A stretch of 64,000 nucleotides of DNA from Exiguobacterium antarcticum DSM 14480 (GTDB lineage: Bacteria > Bacillota > Bacilli > Exiguobacteriales > Exiguobacteriaceae): assembly GCF_000685865.1 (NCBI RefSeq), contig NZ_JMKS01000005.1, positions 310,001 to 374,000 of the forward strand, given 5' to 3'. The translations under genes were made by a program, and so were the position numbers. Every line of letters starts with the position of its first letter. The first letter of the stretch is position 1. Below, one piece after another: positions 51,979 to 63,493 of this stretch. The notes beneath the pieces are model-generated. The model searched no databases, was not told the origin of the DNA, and worked only from the letters and a program-made list of their open reading frames with translations.

Positions 51979-53802
51979 ATGAATAATGCAGACCGTTTAA
52001 AGCGGCAAAAAAGTATTCGAAATTTCTCGATCATCGCCCATATTGACCACGGGAAATCGACGCTTGCAGACCGTATTTTAGAAAAAACAGGTGCTTTGAC
52101 ATCACGCGAAATGAAAGATCAGACGCTGGATGCGATGGACTTGGAACGTGAACGTGGAATTACCATTAAATTGAATGCCGTCCAGTTGAAGTATACGGCA
52201 AAAGATGGTGAGGAATATATCCTCCATCTGATCGATACACCGGGACATGTCGACTTCACATATGAAGTATCACGCTCGCTTGCTGCTTGTGAAGGCGCTG
52301 TACTCGTCGTCGATGCGGCGCAAGGAATCGAAGCCCAGACGCTTGCAAACGTCTATTTGGCGCTTGATAACGATTTAGAAATCTTGCCGATCATCAATAA
52401 GATCGATTTACCGTCGGCGGATGTAGAACGTGTCCGTCAAGAAATCGAAGACGTCATCGGACTCGATGCGTCTGAAGCTGTTCCGACGTCGGCGAAAGCC
52501 GGAATCGGAATCGAAGAGATTCTCGAACAAATCGTCGCAAAAGTTCCGGCACCAACAGGAAATCCGGAAGCACCACTCGAAGCGTTGATCTTTGATTCAT
52601 ATTATGACGCCTATCGTGGTGTCGTGGCATCGATTCGTGTCGTCAACGGGACGGTGAAAATCGGTGATAAGATTCGTATGATGTCGACAGGAAAAGATTT
52701 TGAAGTCCTTGAACTGGCCGTATCGACACCAAAACCACTTCGTCAGAAGGAATTGACAGTCGGAGACGTTGGAACATTATCGGCGTCCATCAAAACGGTT
52801 GGAGACGTCCGGGTCGGAGATACGATCACGCTTGCGAAACAGCCAGCTACTGAGGCCTTACCGGGCTATCGGAAAATGAATCCGATGGTGTACTGTGGTC
52901 TCTATCCGATTGATGCAGCACGTTACAATGATTTACGGGAAGCGCTCGAACGTCTTCAGTTGAGTGATGCGGCCCTCGAATTCGAGCCGGAAACATCACA
53001 GGCTCTTGGATTTGGTTTCCGCTGTGGATTCCTTGGTATGCTTCACATGGAAATCATTCAGGAACGGATTGAACGTGAATTTAACATCGATATGATCACG
53101 ACGGCGCCATCGGTTATTTATCATGTGACGACGACGGCTGGGGAAGTTCTCCACGTCGATAACCCGTCGAAGATGCCAGAACAACAAAAAGTCGAGTTCA
53201 TCGAAGAACCTTACGTCAAAGCGGCTGTCATGACGCCAAACGATTATGTCGGGGCGATCATGGAACTGTGTCAAAAGAAACGTGGGACGTTCATCGATAT
53301 GGAATATATCGATACGGCACGGGTCAAAATCACATACGAACTCCCGTTGTCGGAAATCGTTTATGATTTCTTTGATCAGCTGAAGTCGAGTACAAAAGGA
53401 TATGCATCACTTGACTATGAATTGATCGGGTACCAGCAGTCACGTCTCGTCAAGATGGACATCCTCTTGAACAATGAAAACGTCGATGCCTTGAGCTTCA
53501 TCGTTCACCGTGATTTTGCGTATGAACGAGGTAAGGTCATCGTTGATAAATTAAAAGCATTGATCCCACGGATGCAATTTGAAGTACCGATTCAAGCAGC
53601 GGTCGGAACGAAGATTGTCGCCCGTTCGACAATTAAAGCGTTGCGGAAAAACGTTCTTGCGAAATGTTATGGTGGAGATATTTCACGGAAACGTAAATTG
53701 CTTGAGAAGCAAAAAGAAGGTAAGAAACGCATGAAGATGGTAGGCTCGGTAGAAGTGCCGCAAGAAGCCTTCATGTCGGTTCTATCGATGGATGAAGATT
53801 GA
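51979..53802 (+). CDS. lepA: Elongation factor 4 (LepA)
   Basis: 607-aa translational GTPase that acts on stalled or forming ribosomes. G1 [10 protein letters not shown]3 DTPGHVDF, G4 NKIDL, and the EF4-specific C-terminal domain ([18 protein letters not shown]). ATG at 51979 follows AAGGTAAGGTG; an in-frame GTG at 51967 lies in that site. First gene before hemW and the heat-shock operon. Confidence 0.96.
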   Translation: MNNADRLKRQKSIRNFSIIAHIDHGKSTLADRILEKTGALTSREMKDQTLDAMDLERERGITIKLNAVQLKYTAKDGEEYILHLIDTPGHVDFTYEVSRSLAACEGAVLVVDAAQGIEAQTLANVYLALDNDLEILPIINKIDLPSADVERVRQEIEDVIGLDASEAVPTSAKAGIGIEEILEQIVAKVPAPTGNPEAPLEALIFDSYYDAYRGVVASIRVVNGTVKIGDKIRMMSTGKDFEVLELAVSTPKPLRQKELTVGDVGTLSASIKTVGDVRVGDTITLAKQPATEALPGYRKMNPMVYCGLYPIDAARYNDLREALERLQLSDAALEFEPETSQALGFGFRCGFLGMLHMEIIQERIEREFNIDMITTAPSVIYHVTTTAGEVLHVDNPSKMPEQQKVEFIEEPYVKAAVMTPNDYVGAIMELCQKKRGTFIDMEYIDTARVKITYELPLSEIVYDFFDQLKSSTKGYASLDYELIGYQQSRLVKMDILLNNENVDALSFIVHRDFAYERGKVIVDKLKALIPRMQFEVPIQAAVGTKIVARSTIKALRKNVLAKCYGGDISRKRKLLEKQKEGKKRMKMVGSVEVPQEAFMSVLSMDED

Positions 53803-53811
53803 GGAAATAAA

Positions 53812-53838
53812 CCAAGGGGGCGTCTAACGCACCCTTTT
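53812..53838 (+). terminator. Weak terminator-like hairpin after lepA
   Basis: GGGGGCG pairs imperfectly with CGCACCC, then TTTTTCTG. Some read-through into hemW is likely. Confidence 0.55.
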
Positions 53839-53868
53839 TCTGTTTAAGTTGAGAAAGGATGAGGCGAA

Positions 53869-55014
53869 ATGACACCACGCGCCGCATATGTCCACATTCC
53901 ATTTTGTGAACATATTTGTTATTACTGTGACTTTAATAAAGTATTTTTAAAAAACCAACCGGTCGCCGAGTATCTCGATGCGTTAGAACGGGAAATCGAA
54001 CTCACGTTACAGCAGTACCCAACCGACCGCCTCGAAACGATTTTCATCGGCGGAGGAACGCCGACCGCGTTGAATGAACCCCAGATGCAACGGTTGATGG
54101 ACATCATTACAAAACATTTGCTTCCGTTAACGGATGAGACGCTTGAATATACGGTCGAATCGAACCCGGACGGCGTCTCACCCGAAAAACTCGACATCAT
54201 GAAAGCGGGAGGGGTCAACCGGGTCAGTTTTGGTGTCCAGTCGTTTGACGACGGATTGCTCGAGCGGATCGGACGGACACACCGGGAGGCGAAAGTCGCG
54301 GAGACGCTTGATCACGCAGCGAAACGGTTTGATAACATTTCCGTCGATCTGATGTTCGGACTACCGAATCAAACGCTCGAACAAGTTAAATACGATGTCG
54401 AACGGGCTTTACGGTTGCCGATCACCCATATCTCATCCTATTCCTTAATCCTTGAGCCGCATACGGTCTTTGCGATTCAAGAACGCAAAGGAAAGTTACC
54501 TTTGCCGACACAGGATTTAGAAGCCGATATGTATCGCTTGATGATCGAGACGATTGAAGCAGGTGGCTTAAAACAATATGAAATCTCGAACTTCTCCTTA
54601 CCGAATCGGGAAAGTCGTCATAACCGGGTTTACTGGGAGAATGACGAATACTACGGATTTGGGGCTGGTTCCCACAGTTACATCAATCAGACACGTCGGG
54701 CGAACATCGCACCGATTCCACACTACATCAAAGCGGAAGGGTTACCGGTCCGTAATGAAACACTGTTGACGATAGTCGAACGGATGGAAGAGGAAATGTT
54801 CCTTGGTCTCCGGATGAAGGAAGGCGTATCCGAGAAACATTTCGAACACAAGTACGGACTGTCCCTCGACAAAGTGTTTGGGAAAACGATTGCGAAGTTA
54901 TTGCCACGCGGATTAGTCGAGCGGACAGCGACACACATCCGCTTGACGGATGCAGGTGTACCGCTCGCCAATGAAGTGTTTGCCGAGTTCATCGGGGAAG
55001 CGGAGATGGAATAA
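53869..55014 (+). CDS. hemW: HemW, radical SAM heme chaperone
   Basis: 381-aa radical SAM protein, often called oxygen-independent coproporphyrinogen oxidase-like but a heme carrier in tested members. The 4Fe-4S motif is CEHICYYC (CxxxCxxC), then GGGTPTAL. SAM-site VSFGVQSF and SVDLMFGLP follow. Placed between lepA and hrcA as in Bacillus. Confidence 0.92.
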   Translation: MTPRAAYVHIPFCEHICYYCDFNKVFLKNQPVAEYLDALEREIELTLQQYPTDRLETIFIGGGTPTALNEPQMQRLMDIITKHLLPLTDETLEYTVESNPDGVSPEKLDIMKAGGVNRVSFGVQSFDDGLLERIGRTHREAKVAETLDHAAKRFDNISVDLMFGLPNQTLEQVKYDVERALRLPITHISSYSLILEPHTVFAIQERKGKLPLPTQDLEADMYRLMIETIEAGGLKQYEISNFSLPNRESRHNRVYWENDEYYGFGAGSHSYINQTRRANIAPIPHYIKAEGLPVRNETLLTIVERMEEEMFLGLRMKEGVSEKHFEHKYGLSLDKVFGKTIAKLLPRGLVERTATHIRLTDAGVPLANEVFAEFIGEAEME

Positions 55015-55052
55015 CGAAAAATCAGCACGATGACAGGTTCAATTTCGACAAC

Positions 55053-55096
55053 AAAACGGCGTCCATACGAAAGTATGCAGACGCCGTTTTATTTTT
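55053..55096. terminator. Terminator after hemW
   Basis: An 11-bp stem (55053-55063 with 55080-55090) plus an inner CATAC/GTATG stem with GAAA loop, then a T-rich tract. It stops hemW and overlaps the last codons of a facing small gene. Confidence 0.9.
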
Positions 55097-55184
55097 TGGA
55101 TTTTCGCAAGAAGTATGCTGTTGTTCCAAGGACTGCGATGAAGACCCAGACGAACACGCCGGCCATTGCAAACAGTTCTAACAT
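55089..55184 (-). CDS. 31-aa small membrane protein
   Basis: An open frame of 31 codons on the minus strand starts ATG after AGGAGGAGTGAG, a strong ribosome site. MLELFAMAGVFVWVFIAVLG leads to TTAYFLRKSKK: one membrane helix followed by a basic tail, topology N-out. Its 3' end lies inside the hemW terminator hairpin, so the two convergent units share it. I do not recognise a family. Confidence 0.6.
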   Translation of the reverse strand: MLELFAMAGVFVWVFIAVLGTTAYFLRKSKK

Positions 55185-55258
55185 CTCACTCCTCCTTTTG
55201 GTTGTTTGTTTCACTGTATCGCAGAATGGGAAAGTCTTCAAAGGGTTCAGCAAATTGG

Positions 55259-55287
55259 TTGACATCATTTCCGGGATTCCTTATAGT
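55259..55287 (+). promoter_or_regulatory. Sigma-A promoter of the hrcA operon
   Basis: TTGACA (55259-55264), 17-bp spacer, TATAGT (55282-55287). Near-consensus, 10 bp upstream of the CIRCE operator. Confidence 0.9.
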
Positions 55288-55297
55288 AAAGATGTAA

Positions 55298-55324
55298 TTA
55301 GCACTCGTTAAAAGTGAGTGCTAA
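55298..55324. promoter_or_regulatory. CIRCE operator for HrcA
   Basis: TTAGCACTC, 9 bp, GAGTGCTAA: a perfect CIRCE inverted repeat at the expected transcription start. HrcA binding here represses the hrcA-grpE-dnaK-dnaJ operon until heat shock. Confidence 0.98.
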
Positions 55325-55345
55325 CAAAATAAGGTGGTGAAGAAG

Positions 55346-56383
55346 GTGCTGACGGATCGCCAATTGTTGATTTTACGTGCAATCGTCGATGATTATATCA
55401 AAACCGCTCAACCCGTCGGCTCACGGACGCTCTCGAAACGGAGTGACGTGACGTTCAGTTCCGCGACCATTCGAAATGAGATGGCGGACCTCGAAGAGAT
55501 GGGATTGATTGAGAAGCCACATACATCTGCTGGCCGAATCCCATCCGAGCTTGGATATCGATTTTATGTCGATCATCTGATTCGTCCGGAAAGCATCTCA
55601 CCGCAAGAGGCAAAAGCATTAAAATCGTTATTTGCCCATTCCGTGAATGAAAATGATCGGTTGATCAGACATACAGCGGACCTGTTGAGCGAATTGACCC
55701 ATTATACGACGCTTGTATTAGGACCAAAAGAAGAAGGGCAACGCCTCCATCACTTAGAGTTGATTCCGTTAGCGGAAGGACGTGTCGTCATCGTTCTCGT
55801 GACCGAAACGGGGCATGTCGAACATAAAACCCTTCAGTTAGCAGAAGCACTTTCACGAGAGGCAGCAAGTCGCCTGATGGAACGGTTGAACCAAACGTTG
55901 CGCGGTACACCGCTGAGTCAGCTTCGTGTACGTCTGTTAGAAGAAATCAGACGGTTTCGTTCCGAACATTCGGAACAGACGACGTTGCTGTCAAAAGCAC
56001 TTGATATCGTCCTGATGGATCAAGACAACGAACGTCCGTTGATTTATCTGGGCGGTAAAGCAAATATGTTTGACCAACCGGAATTTCAAGATGTCGCCAA
56101 GTTGCGACCTGTTCTTGAGTTGATTGAACAACAGGAAGCATTGTTTGATTTCTTGAGTCCGAATCTCGATAATCAGATTTTGATTACGATCGGTAGTGAA
56201 AACAATGTCGATGCCCTGAAGGACTGTAGTGTGATTCGTGCGCATTATTCCGTAGACGGGATTTCGCTTGGCACACTTGCGCTGATTGGTCCAAAACGGA
56301 TGGATTACAATCGAGGCATCAATTCGATCATTCATCTTCTCCAAGCATTCCAAACCGAGTTGCGTAAAAACAGCTTGGATTGA
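55346..56383 (+). CDS. hrcA: Heat-inducible transcription repressor HrcA
   Basis: 345-aa repressor of class I heat-shock genes. Winged helix at the N-terminus ([35 protein letters not shown]), then the dimerising GAF-like domain. GTG at 55346 lies 8 bp after AAGGTGG; other in-frame GTGs at 55334 and 55337 overlap that site. Autoregulated through the CIRCE site just upstream. First gene of the chaperone operon. Confidence 0.95.
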   Translation: MLTDRQLLILRAIVDDYIKTAQPVGSRTLSKRSDVTFSSATIRNEMADLEEMGLIEKPHTSAGRIPSELGYRFYVDHLIRPESISPQEAKALKSLFAHSVNENDRLIRHTADLLSELTHYTTLVLGPKEEGQRLHHLELIPLAEGRVVIVLVTETGHVEHKTLQLAEALSREAASRLMERLNQTLRGTPLSQLRVRLLEEIRRFRSEHSEQTTLLSKALDIVLMDQDNERPLIYLGGKANMFDQPEFQDVAKLRPVLELIEQQEALFDFLSPNLDNQILITIGSENNVDALKDCSVIRAHYSVDGISLGTLALIGPKRMDYNRGINSIIHLLQAFQTELRKNSLD

Positions 56384-56407
56384 ATATAGAAAGGGGCTCG
56401 ATTCAGA

Positions 56408-56971
56408 GTGGAAGAAAAAGAGCAGAATCAAAACCTCAATAATAATGAAGAAGTTACCGAACAAGCAACAGAAACAGTCGAAGTAACGGAAGAAGAGGTC
56501 GTTCAAGCTGATCTCGTCGAAGAAACACCGGCTCCTGATTTTGAGGCACAACTTGCGGAAGCAAAAGCGTCAGAGTTACGTCTTCGGGCAGACTTTGATA
56601 ATTTCAAACGCCGGAACCGGATTGAAGCAGAAAACCGGGCGAAGTATTCTTCGCAAGCGATCGTCGAGAAATTACTCCCGCTCGTCGACAATTTAGATCG
56701 TGCACTTCAGATTGAATCAGACAATGAAGAAACGAAATCTGTTTTAGCGGGTGTTGAGATGGTCAAACGACAATTGGTTGAGACGCTTCAAAATGAAGGT
56801 GTCGTTGAGATTCCTGCCGTTGGCGAAGCATTTGATCCAAACTTACACCAAGCTGTCGTTCAAGAAGCAAGTGACGAACATGAATCAGGCGTCGTCACGG
56901 CCGAGTTCCAAAAAGGGTACAAGTTACACGATCGTGTCATCCGCCCAAGTATGGTTAAAGTCGCAGAATAA
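56408..56971 (+). CDS. grpE: GrpE nucleotide exchange factor
   Basis: 187-aa co-chaperone that releases ADP from DnaK. An acidic, disordered N-terminus of about 50 residues, a long coiled coil (LRLRADFDNFKRRNRIEAEN, 20 residues) and the beta-rich head ending DRVIRPSMVKVAE. GTG start; AAAGGGG lies about 10 bp upstream. 24 bp after hrcA. Confidence 0.95.
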   Translation: MEEKEQNQNLNNNEEVTEQATETVEVTEEEVVQADLVEETPAPDFEAQLAEAKASELRLRADFDNFKRRNRIEAENRAKYSSQAIVEKLLPLVDNLDRALQIESDNEETKSVLAGVEMVKRQLVETLQNEGVVEIPAVGEAFDPNLHQAVVQEASDEHESGVVTAEFQKGYKLHDRVIRPSMVKVAE

Positions 56972-57002
56972 ATAAGAGTACCATCTGGTTTCACTACACT
57001 AA

Positions 57003-58853
<1,851 letters not shown>

Positions 58854-58883
58854 TTCAATCGACCGATCTTTCGGGCGCTAGAG

Positions 58884-58918
58884 AGAGCCAAAGCGTAATC
58901 CGCGCTTTGGCTCTTTCC
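58884..58918 (+). terminator. Hairpin between dnaK and dnaJ
   Basis: A 12-bp perfect stem (58884-58895 with 58903-58914) followed by TTCC, not a full T run. Likely a partial terminator giving more DnaK than DnaJ. Confidence 0.7.
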
Positions 58919-58981
58919 ATGTCGCATGAAGTTCGGTAAAATCAAACAGTATGAAATGAATCGGAACCAAAGAGAGGAAGA

Positions 58982-60094
58982 ATGCACGTGGAAAAACGCG
59001 ATTATTATGAAGTCTTGGGCGTCGCGCGCGATGCCTCAGCAGCAGAAATCAAACGAGCTTACCGAAAGTTAGCTCGTACGTATCATCCGGACGTCAATAA
59101 AGAGGCGGATGCCGATCAAAAATTCAAGGAGCTTTCTGAAGCATACGAGGTGTTATCGGACGATAATCAACGCGCCCGTTATGATCAGTTTGGTCACCAA
59201 GATCCATCACAAGGTGGAGCTGGCTTCAGCGGAGCTGAAGGATTTGGCGATATCTTTGATATGTTCTTTGGTGGCGGTCGCCGTCAAGATCCGAACGCAC
59301 CACGTAAAGGACAAGACCTCCAATATGTCGAAGAAATTGACTTCATGGAAGCTGTCTCGGGTGTCGAGAAAGTCATCACGATTCCAGTCGAAGAGGATTG
59401 TGGCACTTGTCACGGTTCAGGCGCTAAACCAGGCACGCATCCAGAAACGTGTAAGCGTTGTGGTGGATCTGGTCACATCAACGTTGAACAAAACACGATG
59501 TTTGGTCGTGTCGTGAACCAAACAACATGTTCGACATGTCACGGACGAGGTCAAATCGTCAAAGAACCATGTGAAACATGCCGTGGTGCCGGTCGCGTTC
59601 GTAAAAACAAAGATGTTCGTGTCAAAATTCCAGCAGGGATCGATAACGGACAACAGATTCGTCTTGCTGGTAAAGGAGAAGCAGGCGTCAATGGTGGACC
59701 GTTTGGTGATCTGTACGTCGTCGTCCGTGTCCGCGAACATGAATTGTTCGAACGGGTGGATGATCACATCGTCATGGACATGCCACTGACATTTGCCCAA
59801 GCGACACTTGGGGATGAAATCGAAGTGCCGACCGTTCATGGAAAAGTGAGCCTCAAGATCCCAGCAGGCACACAAACCGGATCACGTTTCCGTCTGCGGG
59901 GCAAAGGGATGCCAAACGTGCGTTCAGGACATCAGGGGGACCAATACGTCAATGTCGTCATCATCACGCCGAAAAACCTGACTGATCGTCAAAAAGAGTT
60001 ACTGCGTGAATTTAATGAAATCAGTGATGAAAAAGGTGTCGAGGAACAACACGAAGGCGTATTCAGCCGAATCAAAACATTCTTTACAGGGTGA
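58982..60094 (+). CDS. dnaJ: Chaperone protein DnaJ (Hsp40)
   Basis: 370-aa co-chaperone that stimulates DnaK. J domain with HPD in TYHPDVNK, a G/F region ([19 protein letters not shown]), four zinc-binding CxxCxGxG repeats ([32 protein letters not shown]) and the C-terminal substrate domain. ATG at 58982 or GTG at 58988 could be the start. Confidence 0.97.
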   Translation: MHVEKRDYYEVLGVARDASAAEIKRAYRKLARTYHPDVNKEADADQKFKELSEAYEVLSDDNQRARYDQFGHQDPSQGGAGFSGAEGFGDIFDMFFGGGRRQDPNAPRKGQDLQYVEEIDFMEAVSGVEKVITIPVEEDCGTCHGSGAKPGTHPETCKRCGGSGHINVEQNTMFGRVVNQTTCSTCHGRGQIVKEPCETCRGAGRVRKNKDVRVKIPAGIDNGQQIRLAGKGEAGVNGGPFGDLYVVVRVREHELFERVDDHIVMDMPLTFAQATLGDEIEVPTVHGKVSLKIPAGTQTGSRFRLRGKGMPNVRSGHQGDQYVNVVIITPKNLTDRQKELLREFNEISDEKGVEEQHEGVFSRIKTFFTG

Positions 60095-60117
60095 TCACTA
60101 AAGGAGCGTGACAGATA

Positions 60118-61065
60118 ATGAAATGGTCGGAAGTCAGTGTCCATACGACACAAGAAGCGATCGAGGCAGTCTCGAATATTTTACATGAAGCAGGAGCGAG
60201 TGGGGTCGTCATCGAGGATGTAGAGGATTTCGAAGTGATGTCACACCGTGAAGATAACTTCGGTGAAATTTGGGATGAGAAGAAACGGGACGAATATCCG
60301 GATAGCGGCGTCCTCGTCAAAGCGTATCTTGCAGAAAGTAGCGATTTGACGGATACGATCAAAGGAATCGAACGTGATATTCAAATGCTGACGAAATTCG
60401 GTCTGACGATTGGTGCAGGAACTGTCACGCTCACTCAAGTGGATGAAGAAGACTGGGCACATTCGTGGAAACAGTTTTATAAACCGGTCAAGATCAGCCG
60501 GCATTTGACGGTCGTCCCGATGTGGGAGGACTATACACCACAACCGGATGAGAAGATCATCGAACTGGATCCCGGAATGGCATTCGGAACCGGAACACAT
60601 CCGACGACAGTCCTCTGTATTCAGGCGATCGAAAACTATCTCCAAGACAACGACCGGGTCGTTGATGTTGGTACGGGTTCCGGTGTCCTGGCGATTGCAG
60701 CGGCTAAACTCGGAGCAAAAGACGTCTTTGCGCTTGATTTAGATGAAGTCGCGGTTCGTTCGGCAACGGACAATGTGGCATTAAATCAAGTCAGTCAACA
60801 AGTCACCGTCCGTCAAGGCGATTTGATGAAAGAACTGAAAGAACCGGTTGAGTTGATTGTCGCGAATATCTTAGCTGAAGTCATCTTATTGTTCGTAAAC
60901 GATGCCTATGAACTGACTTTGCCGGGCGGTCACTTCATCGCTTCCGGCATCATTGGTCAGAAAAAAGACATGGTGCGTGACGCGATGGTGGAAGCCGGAT
61001 TCACAATTGTCGAAACGACGAAGCTTGAAGACTGGGTCGCAATCATCGCGAAACGTGAGGCTTAA
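60118..61065 (+). CDS. prmA: Ribosomal protein L11 methyltransferase
   Basis: 315-aa enzyme trimethylating L11. An N-terminal ferredoxin-like substrate domain (MKWSEVSVHT) and a Rossmann domain with motif I VDVGTGSGVLAIAAAKLG. The segment DPGMAFGTGTHPTT is diagnostic. AAGGAGCGTG upstream. Follows dnaJ as in Bacillus (yqeT). Confidence 0.95.
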   Translation: MKWSEVSVHTTQEAIEAVSNILHEAGASGVVIEDVEDFEVMSHREDNFGEIWDEKKRDEYPDSGVLVKAYLAESSDLTDTIKGIERDIQMLTKFGLTIGAGTVTLTQVDEEDWAHSWKQFYKPVKISRHLTVVPMWEDYTPQPDEKIIELDPGMAFGTGTHPTTVLCIQAIENYLQDNDRVVDVGTGSGVLAIAAAKLGAKDVFALDLDEVAVRSATDNVALNQVSQQVTVRQGDLMKELKEPVELIVANILAEVILLFVNDAYELTLPGGHFIASGIIGQKKDMVRDAMVEAGFTIVETTKLEDWVAIIAKREA

Positions 61066-61069
61066 GCCG

Positions 61070-61816
61070 ATGCAACGATATTTCGTCGAACAGACCGCAC
61101 GTGCGGGAAACACCTTTACACTGTCAAAAGACGACGCCCATCATATGAAAAACGTCATGCGGATGGATGTCGGTGATGAGATTTTAGTGTTGGACGGAAC
61201 AGGACTGTTTCGTTGCCGACTTGAGCAGCTCGAAAAGCAAACGGCCGTCGCGGAAATGATTGAAGAATTGCCAATCGAGACGGAACTCCCGATCCACGTG
61301 ACGATTGCTTATGCGTTACCGAAGGGTGATAAGATCGAACTCGTGGCACAAAAAGCGACCGAACTTGGAGTTCATCAACTACTTGTTTTTGAATCGGCCC
61401 GTTCTGTCGCCAAATGGGACGCCAAAAAAGTTCCGAAAAAGCTGGAACGACTCGAAAAAATCGTCAAAGAAGCAGCAGAGCAATCATACCGGGCGCACTT
61501 GCCGACGGTTGAGTATGTGACGTATGATGAAGTCCTACAAAGTACTACTGATTATACGGCGTGTCTGATTGCCTATGAAGAATCGGCGAAAGAAGGGGAG
61601 GCGTCAGCCTTCGCTTCTACGCTGTCGCGGCTTCAGTCCGGCGACTCCTTATTGGTTGTGATTGGTCCGGAAGGTGGACTGACGGAAACAGAAGTAACGC
61701 GTTTAACCGCTGGTGGTTTCGTGCCGGCATCACTCGGACGACGGATTTTACGGACGGAAACGGCACCACTCTATGTCCTGTCCGCCGTATCGTATCATTT
61801 TGAATTGAAAGGGTGA
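61070..61816 (+). CDS. rsmE: 16S rRNA m3U1498 methyltransferase RsmE
   Basis: 248-aa SPOUT methyltransferase. N-terminal PUA-like domain (MQRYFVEQ, DDAHHMKNVMRM) and knotted SAM site VIGPEGGLTETEV with C-terminal LGRRILRTETAPLYVLSA. ATG at 61070, 4 bp after prmA; the frame stays open upstream inside prmA but that part has no family match. Confidence 0.94.
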   Translation: MQRYFVEQTARAGNTFTLSKDDAHHMKNVMRMDVGDEILVLDGTGLFRCRLEQLEKQTAVAEMIEELPIETELPIHVTIAYALPKGDKIELVAQKATELGVHQLLVFESARSVAKWDAKKVPKKLERLEKIVKEAAEQSYRAHLPTVEYVTYDEVLQSTTDYTACLIAYEESAKEGEASAFASTLSRLQSGDSLLVVIGPEGGLTETEVTRLTAGGFVPASLGRRILRTETAPLYVLSAVSYHFELKG

Positions 61817-61821
61817 GTGAA

Positions 61822-63156
61822 ATGGCAACTGTTGCCTTTCAAACGCTTGGTTGTAAAGTCAATCATTACGAGACAGAAGCCGTCTGGCAACTGTTCAAGG
61901 ATGCGGGATATGGACGTGTTGACTTTGCAAATCATGCCGACGTTTATGTCGTCAATACATGTACAGTAACAAATACGGGCGACAAAAAGAGCCGCCAAGT
62001 CATCCGACGGGCCATCCGTCAAAATCCAGACAGTGTCATCTGTGTCACCGGTTGTTACGCCCAGACATCTCCCGCTGAAATCATGGCGATTCCCGGGGTC
62101 GATGTCGTCGTCGGGACGCAGGACCGGCACAAGATGATTGGTTACATCGAACAATTCCGCGAAGAACGGATGCCGATCAACGCCGTCGGTAACATCATGA
62201 AGGCAAAAGTCTACGAAGAACTCGACGTCCCGGCATTTACGGACCGGACGCGGGCTTCTCTGAAGATCCAAGAAGGTTGCAACAACTTCTGTACGTTTTG
62301 CATCATTCCTTGGGCACGCGGTCTGATGCGTTCACGTCAACCGGAAGATGTCTTGAAACAAGCACAACAACTAGTGGATGCGGGCTATAAGGAAATCGTC
62401 CTGACCGGTATTCACACGGGCGGTTACGGGGAAGACCTCAAAGACTATAACTTGGCGAAATTGTTAAAAACGCTGGAGTCCGTGACAGGTCTCGAACGGC
62501 TTCGGATTTCTTCGATTGAAGCGAGTCAAATCACAGATGAAGTACTGGACGTCTTAAAAGATTCGCCGATCGTCGTCCGGCATCTCCATGTTCCGATTCA
62601 ATCGGCATCGGATACGGTCTTGCGCCGGATGCGCCGGAAATACACGATGGCGGAGTTTGGTGAACGGATTACTCGCTTAAAAGAAGTCTTGCCGGATTGT
62701 GCGATCACGTCTGACGTCATCGTCGGTTTCCCGGGGGAGACGGAAGAAGAGTTCATGGAGACGTTTAACTTCATCAACGATCACAAGTTCAGCGAACTGC
62801 ATGTCTTCCCGTATTCGAAACGGACCGGAACACCGGCTGCGATGATGGAGGATCAAGTGGATGAACACGTGAAAGAACAACGTGTCGCTCGGTTGATTGC
62901 CTTATCGGATCAACTGGCGAAAGAATATGCTTCGAAATACGAGGGAGAACTGCTTGAAATCATTCCGGAAGAATTTTCGGAAGAAGCAGGGGGTCGTCTC
63001 GTCGGCTATACCGACAATTACTTACGTGTCGCGATCGAAGGGGACGAATCATTGATTGGTCAACTCGTTCGTGTCAAAATCACTAAAGCGGGTTATCCGA
63101 TGAACGACGGACAATTCGTCCGCGTCATGGAGACATTAAAAGAACAAGCGATCTGA
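61822..63156 (+). CDS. mtaB: MtaB, tRNA t6A37 methylthiotransferase
   Basis: 444-aa radical SAM enzyme adding a methylthio group to t6A37. N-terminal UPF0004 domain with three Cys (LGCKVNHYE, NTCTVTN, TGCYAQ), radical SAM motif CNNFCTFC, and a C-terminal TRAM domain. ATG at 61822 lies 8 bp after AAAGGG; an in-frame GTG at 61813 overlaps the rsmE stop. The structured repeat starts 4 bp after its stop. Confidence 0.94.
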   Translation: MATVAFQTLGCKVNHYETEAVWQLFKDAGYGRVDFANHADVYVVNTCTVTNTGDKKSRQVIRRAIRQNPDSVICVTGCYAQTSPAEIMAIPGVDVVVGTQDRHKMIGYIEQFREERMPINAVGNIMKAKVYEELDVPAFTDRTRASLKIQEGCNNFCTFCIIPWARGLMRSRQPEDVLKQAQQLVDAGYKEIVLTGIHTGGYGEDLKDYNLAKLLKTLESVTGLERLRISSIEASQITDEVLDVLKDSPIVVRHLHVPIQSASDTVLRRMRRKYTMAEFGERITRLKEVLPDCAITSDVIVGFPGETEEEFMETFNFINDHKFSELHVFPYSKRTGTPAAMMEDQVDEHVKEQRVARLIALSDQLAKEYASKYEGELLEIIPEEFSEEAGGRLVGYTDNYLRVAIEGDESLIGQLVRVKITKAGYPMNDGQFVRVMETLKEQAI

Positions 63157-63160
63157 AATG

Positions 63161-63403
63161 GGGGCTGACTCAAAAGTCATCCTCTACAAAGATAAGGGTG
63201 GCAGAATAATAATCTGCCACCCTTATCTCGTAAAAAAAAGAATTACTCGTTACACGCAACTCCTACAGGAAAAAGCGCATTTTTGCGCTGTCAGAGACAA
63301 ACAAGACCAGCTTTCCTGCCTGAATGAGGCAGGAAAACTGGCTTGTGTCTCGCCTGAGGAAAGGGCGTGAAAAGACGAGTAATTCTTTTTTTGAGTCAGC
63401 CCC
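63161..63403 (+). repeat. Full-length structured intergenic repeat with terminal inverted repeats (MITE-like)
   Basis: 243 bp without a credible gene. Ends GGGGCTGACTCAAAA and TTTTGAGTCAGCCCC are a perfect 15-bp inverted repeat. Inside are a 15-bp hairpin (63190-63204 with 63214-63228), a second long inverted repeat (about 63234-63250 with 63375-63391), a small hairpin (63274-63279 with 63284-63289) and a long interrupted hairpin (63294-63351). A truncated relative lies at 41306-41410. The ends recall those of IS1182-type transposons as I remember them. It may also terminate mtaB. Confidence 0.82.
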
Positions 63404-63427
63404 TTATTTTTGGAGTGACAAATTATT

Positions 63428-63456
63428 TTGTTTTCAAGTAACGGATACGCTACACT
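63428..63456 (+). promoter_or_regulatory. Promoter of rluF
   Basis: TTGTTT (63428-63433), 17-bp spacer, TACACT (63451-63456), 37 bp before the start codon. Confidence 0.6.
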
Positions 63457-63493
63457 GAGTAAAGATTATAAAAGAGAAAGAGGACACAAACTT

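Noticed and set aside
61795-62271. A 158-codon open frame antisense to the start of mtaB
   Set aside because: The mtaB frame has clear methylthiotransferase motifs; the antisense frame has none.
63158-63370. A 70-codon frame inside the 63-kb repeat element
   Set aside because: It follows the hairpins and repeats rather than a codon pattern, and the truncated copy at 41.3 kb does not preserve it.
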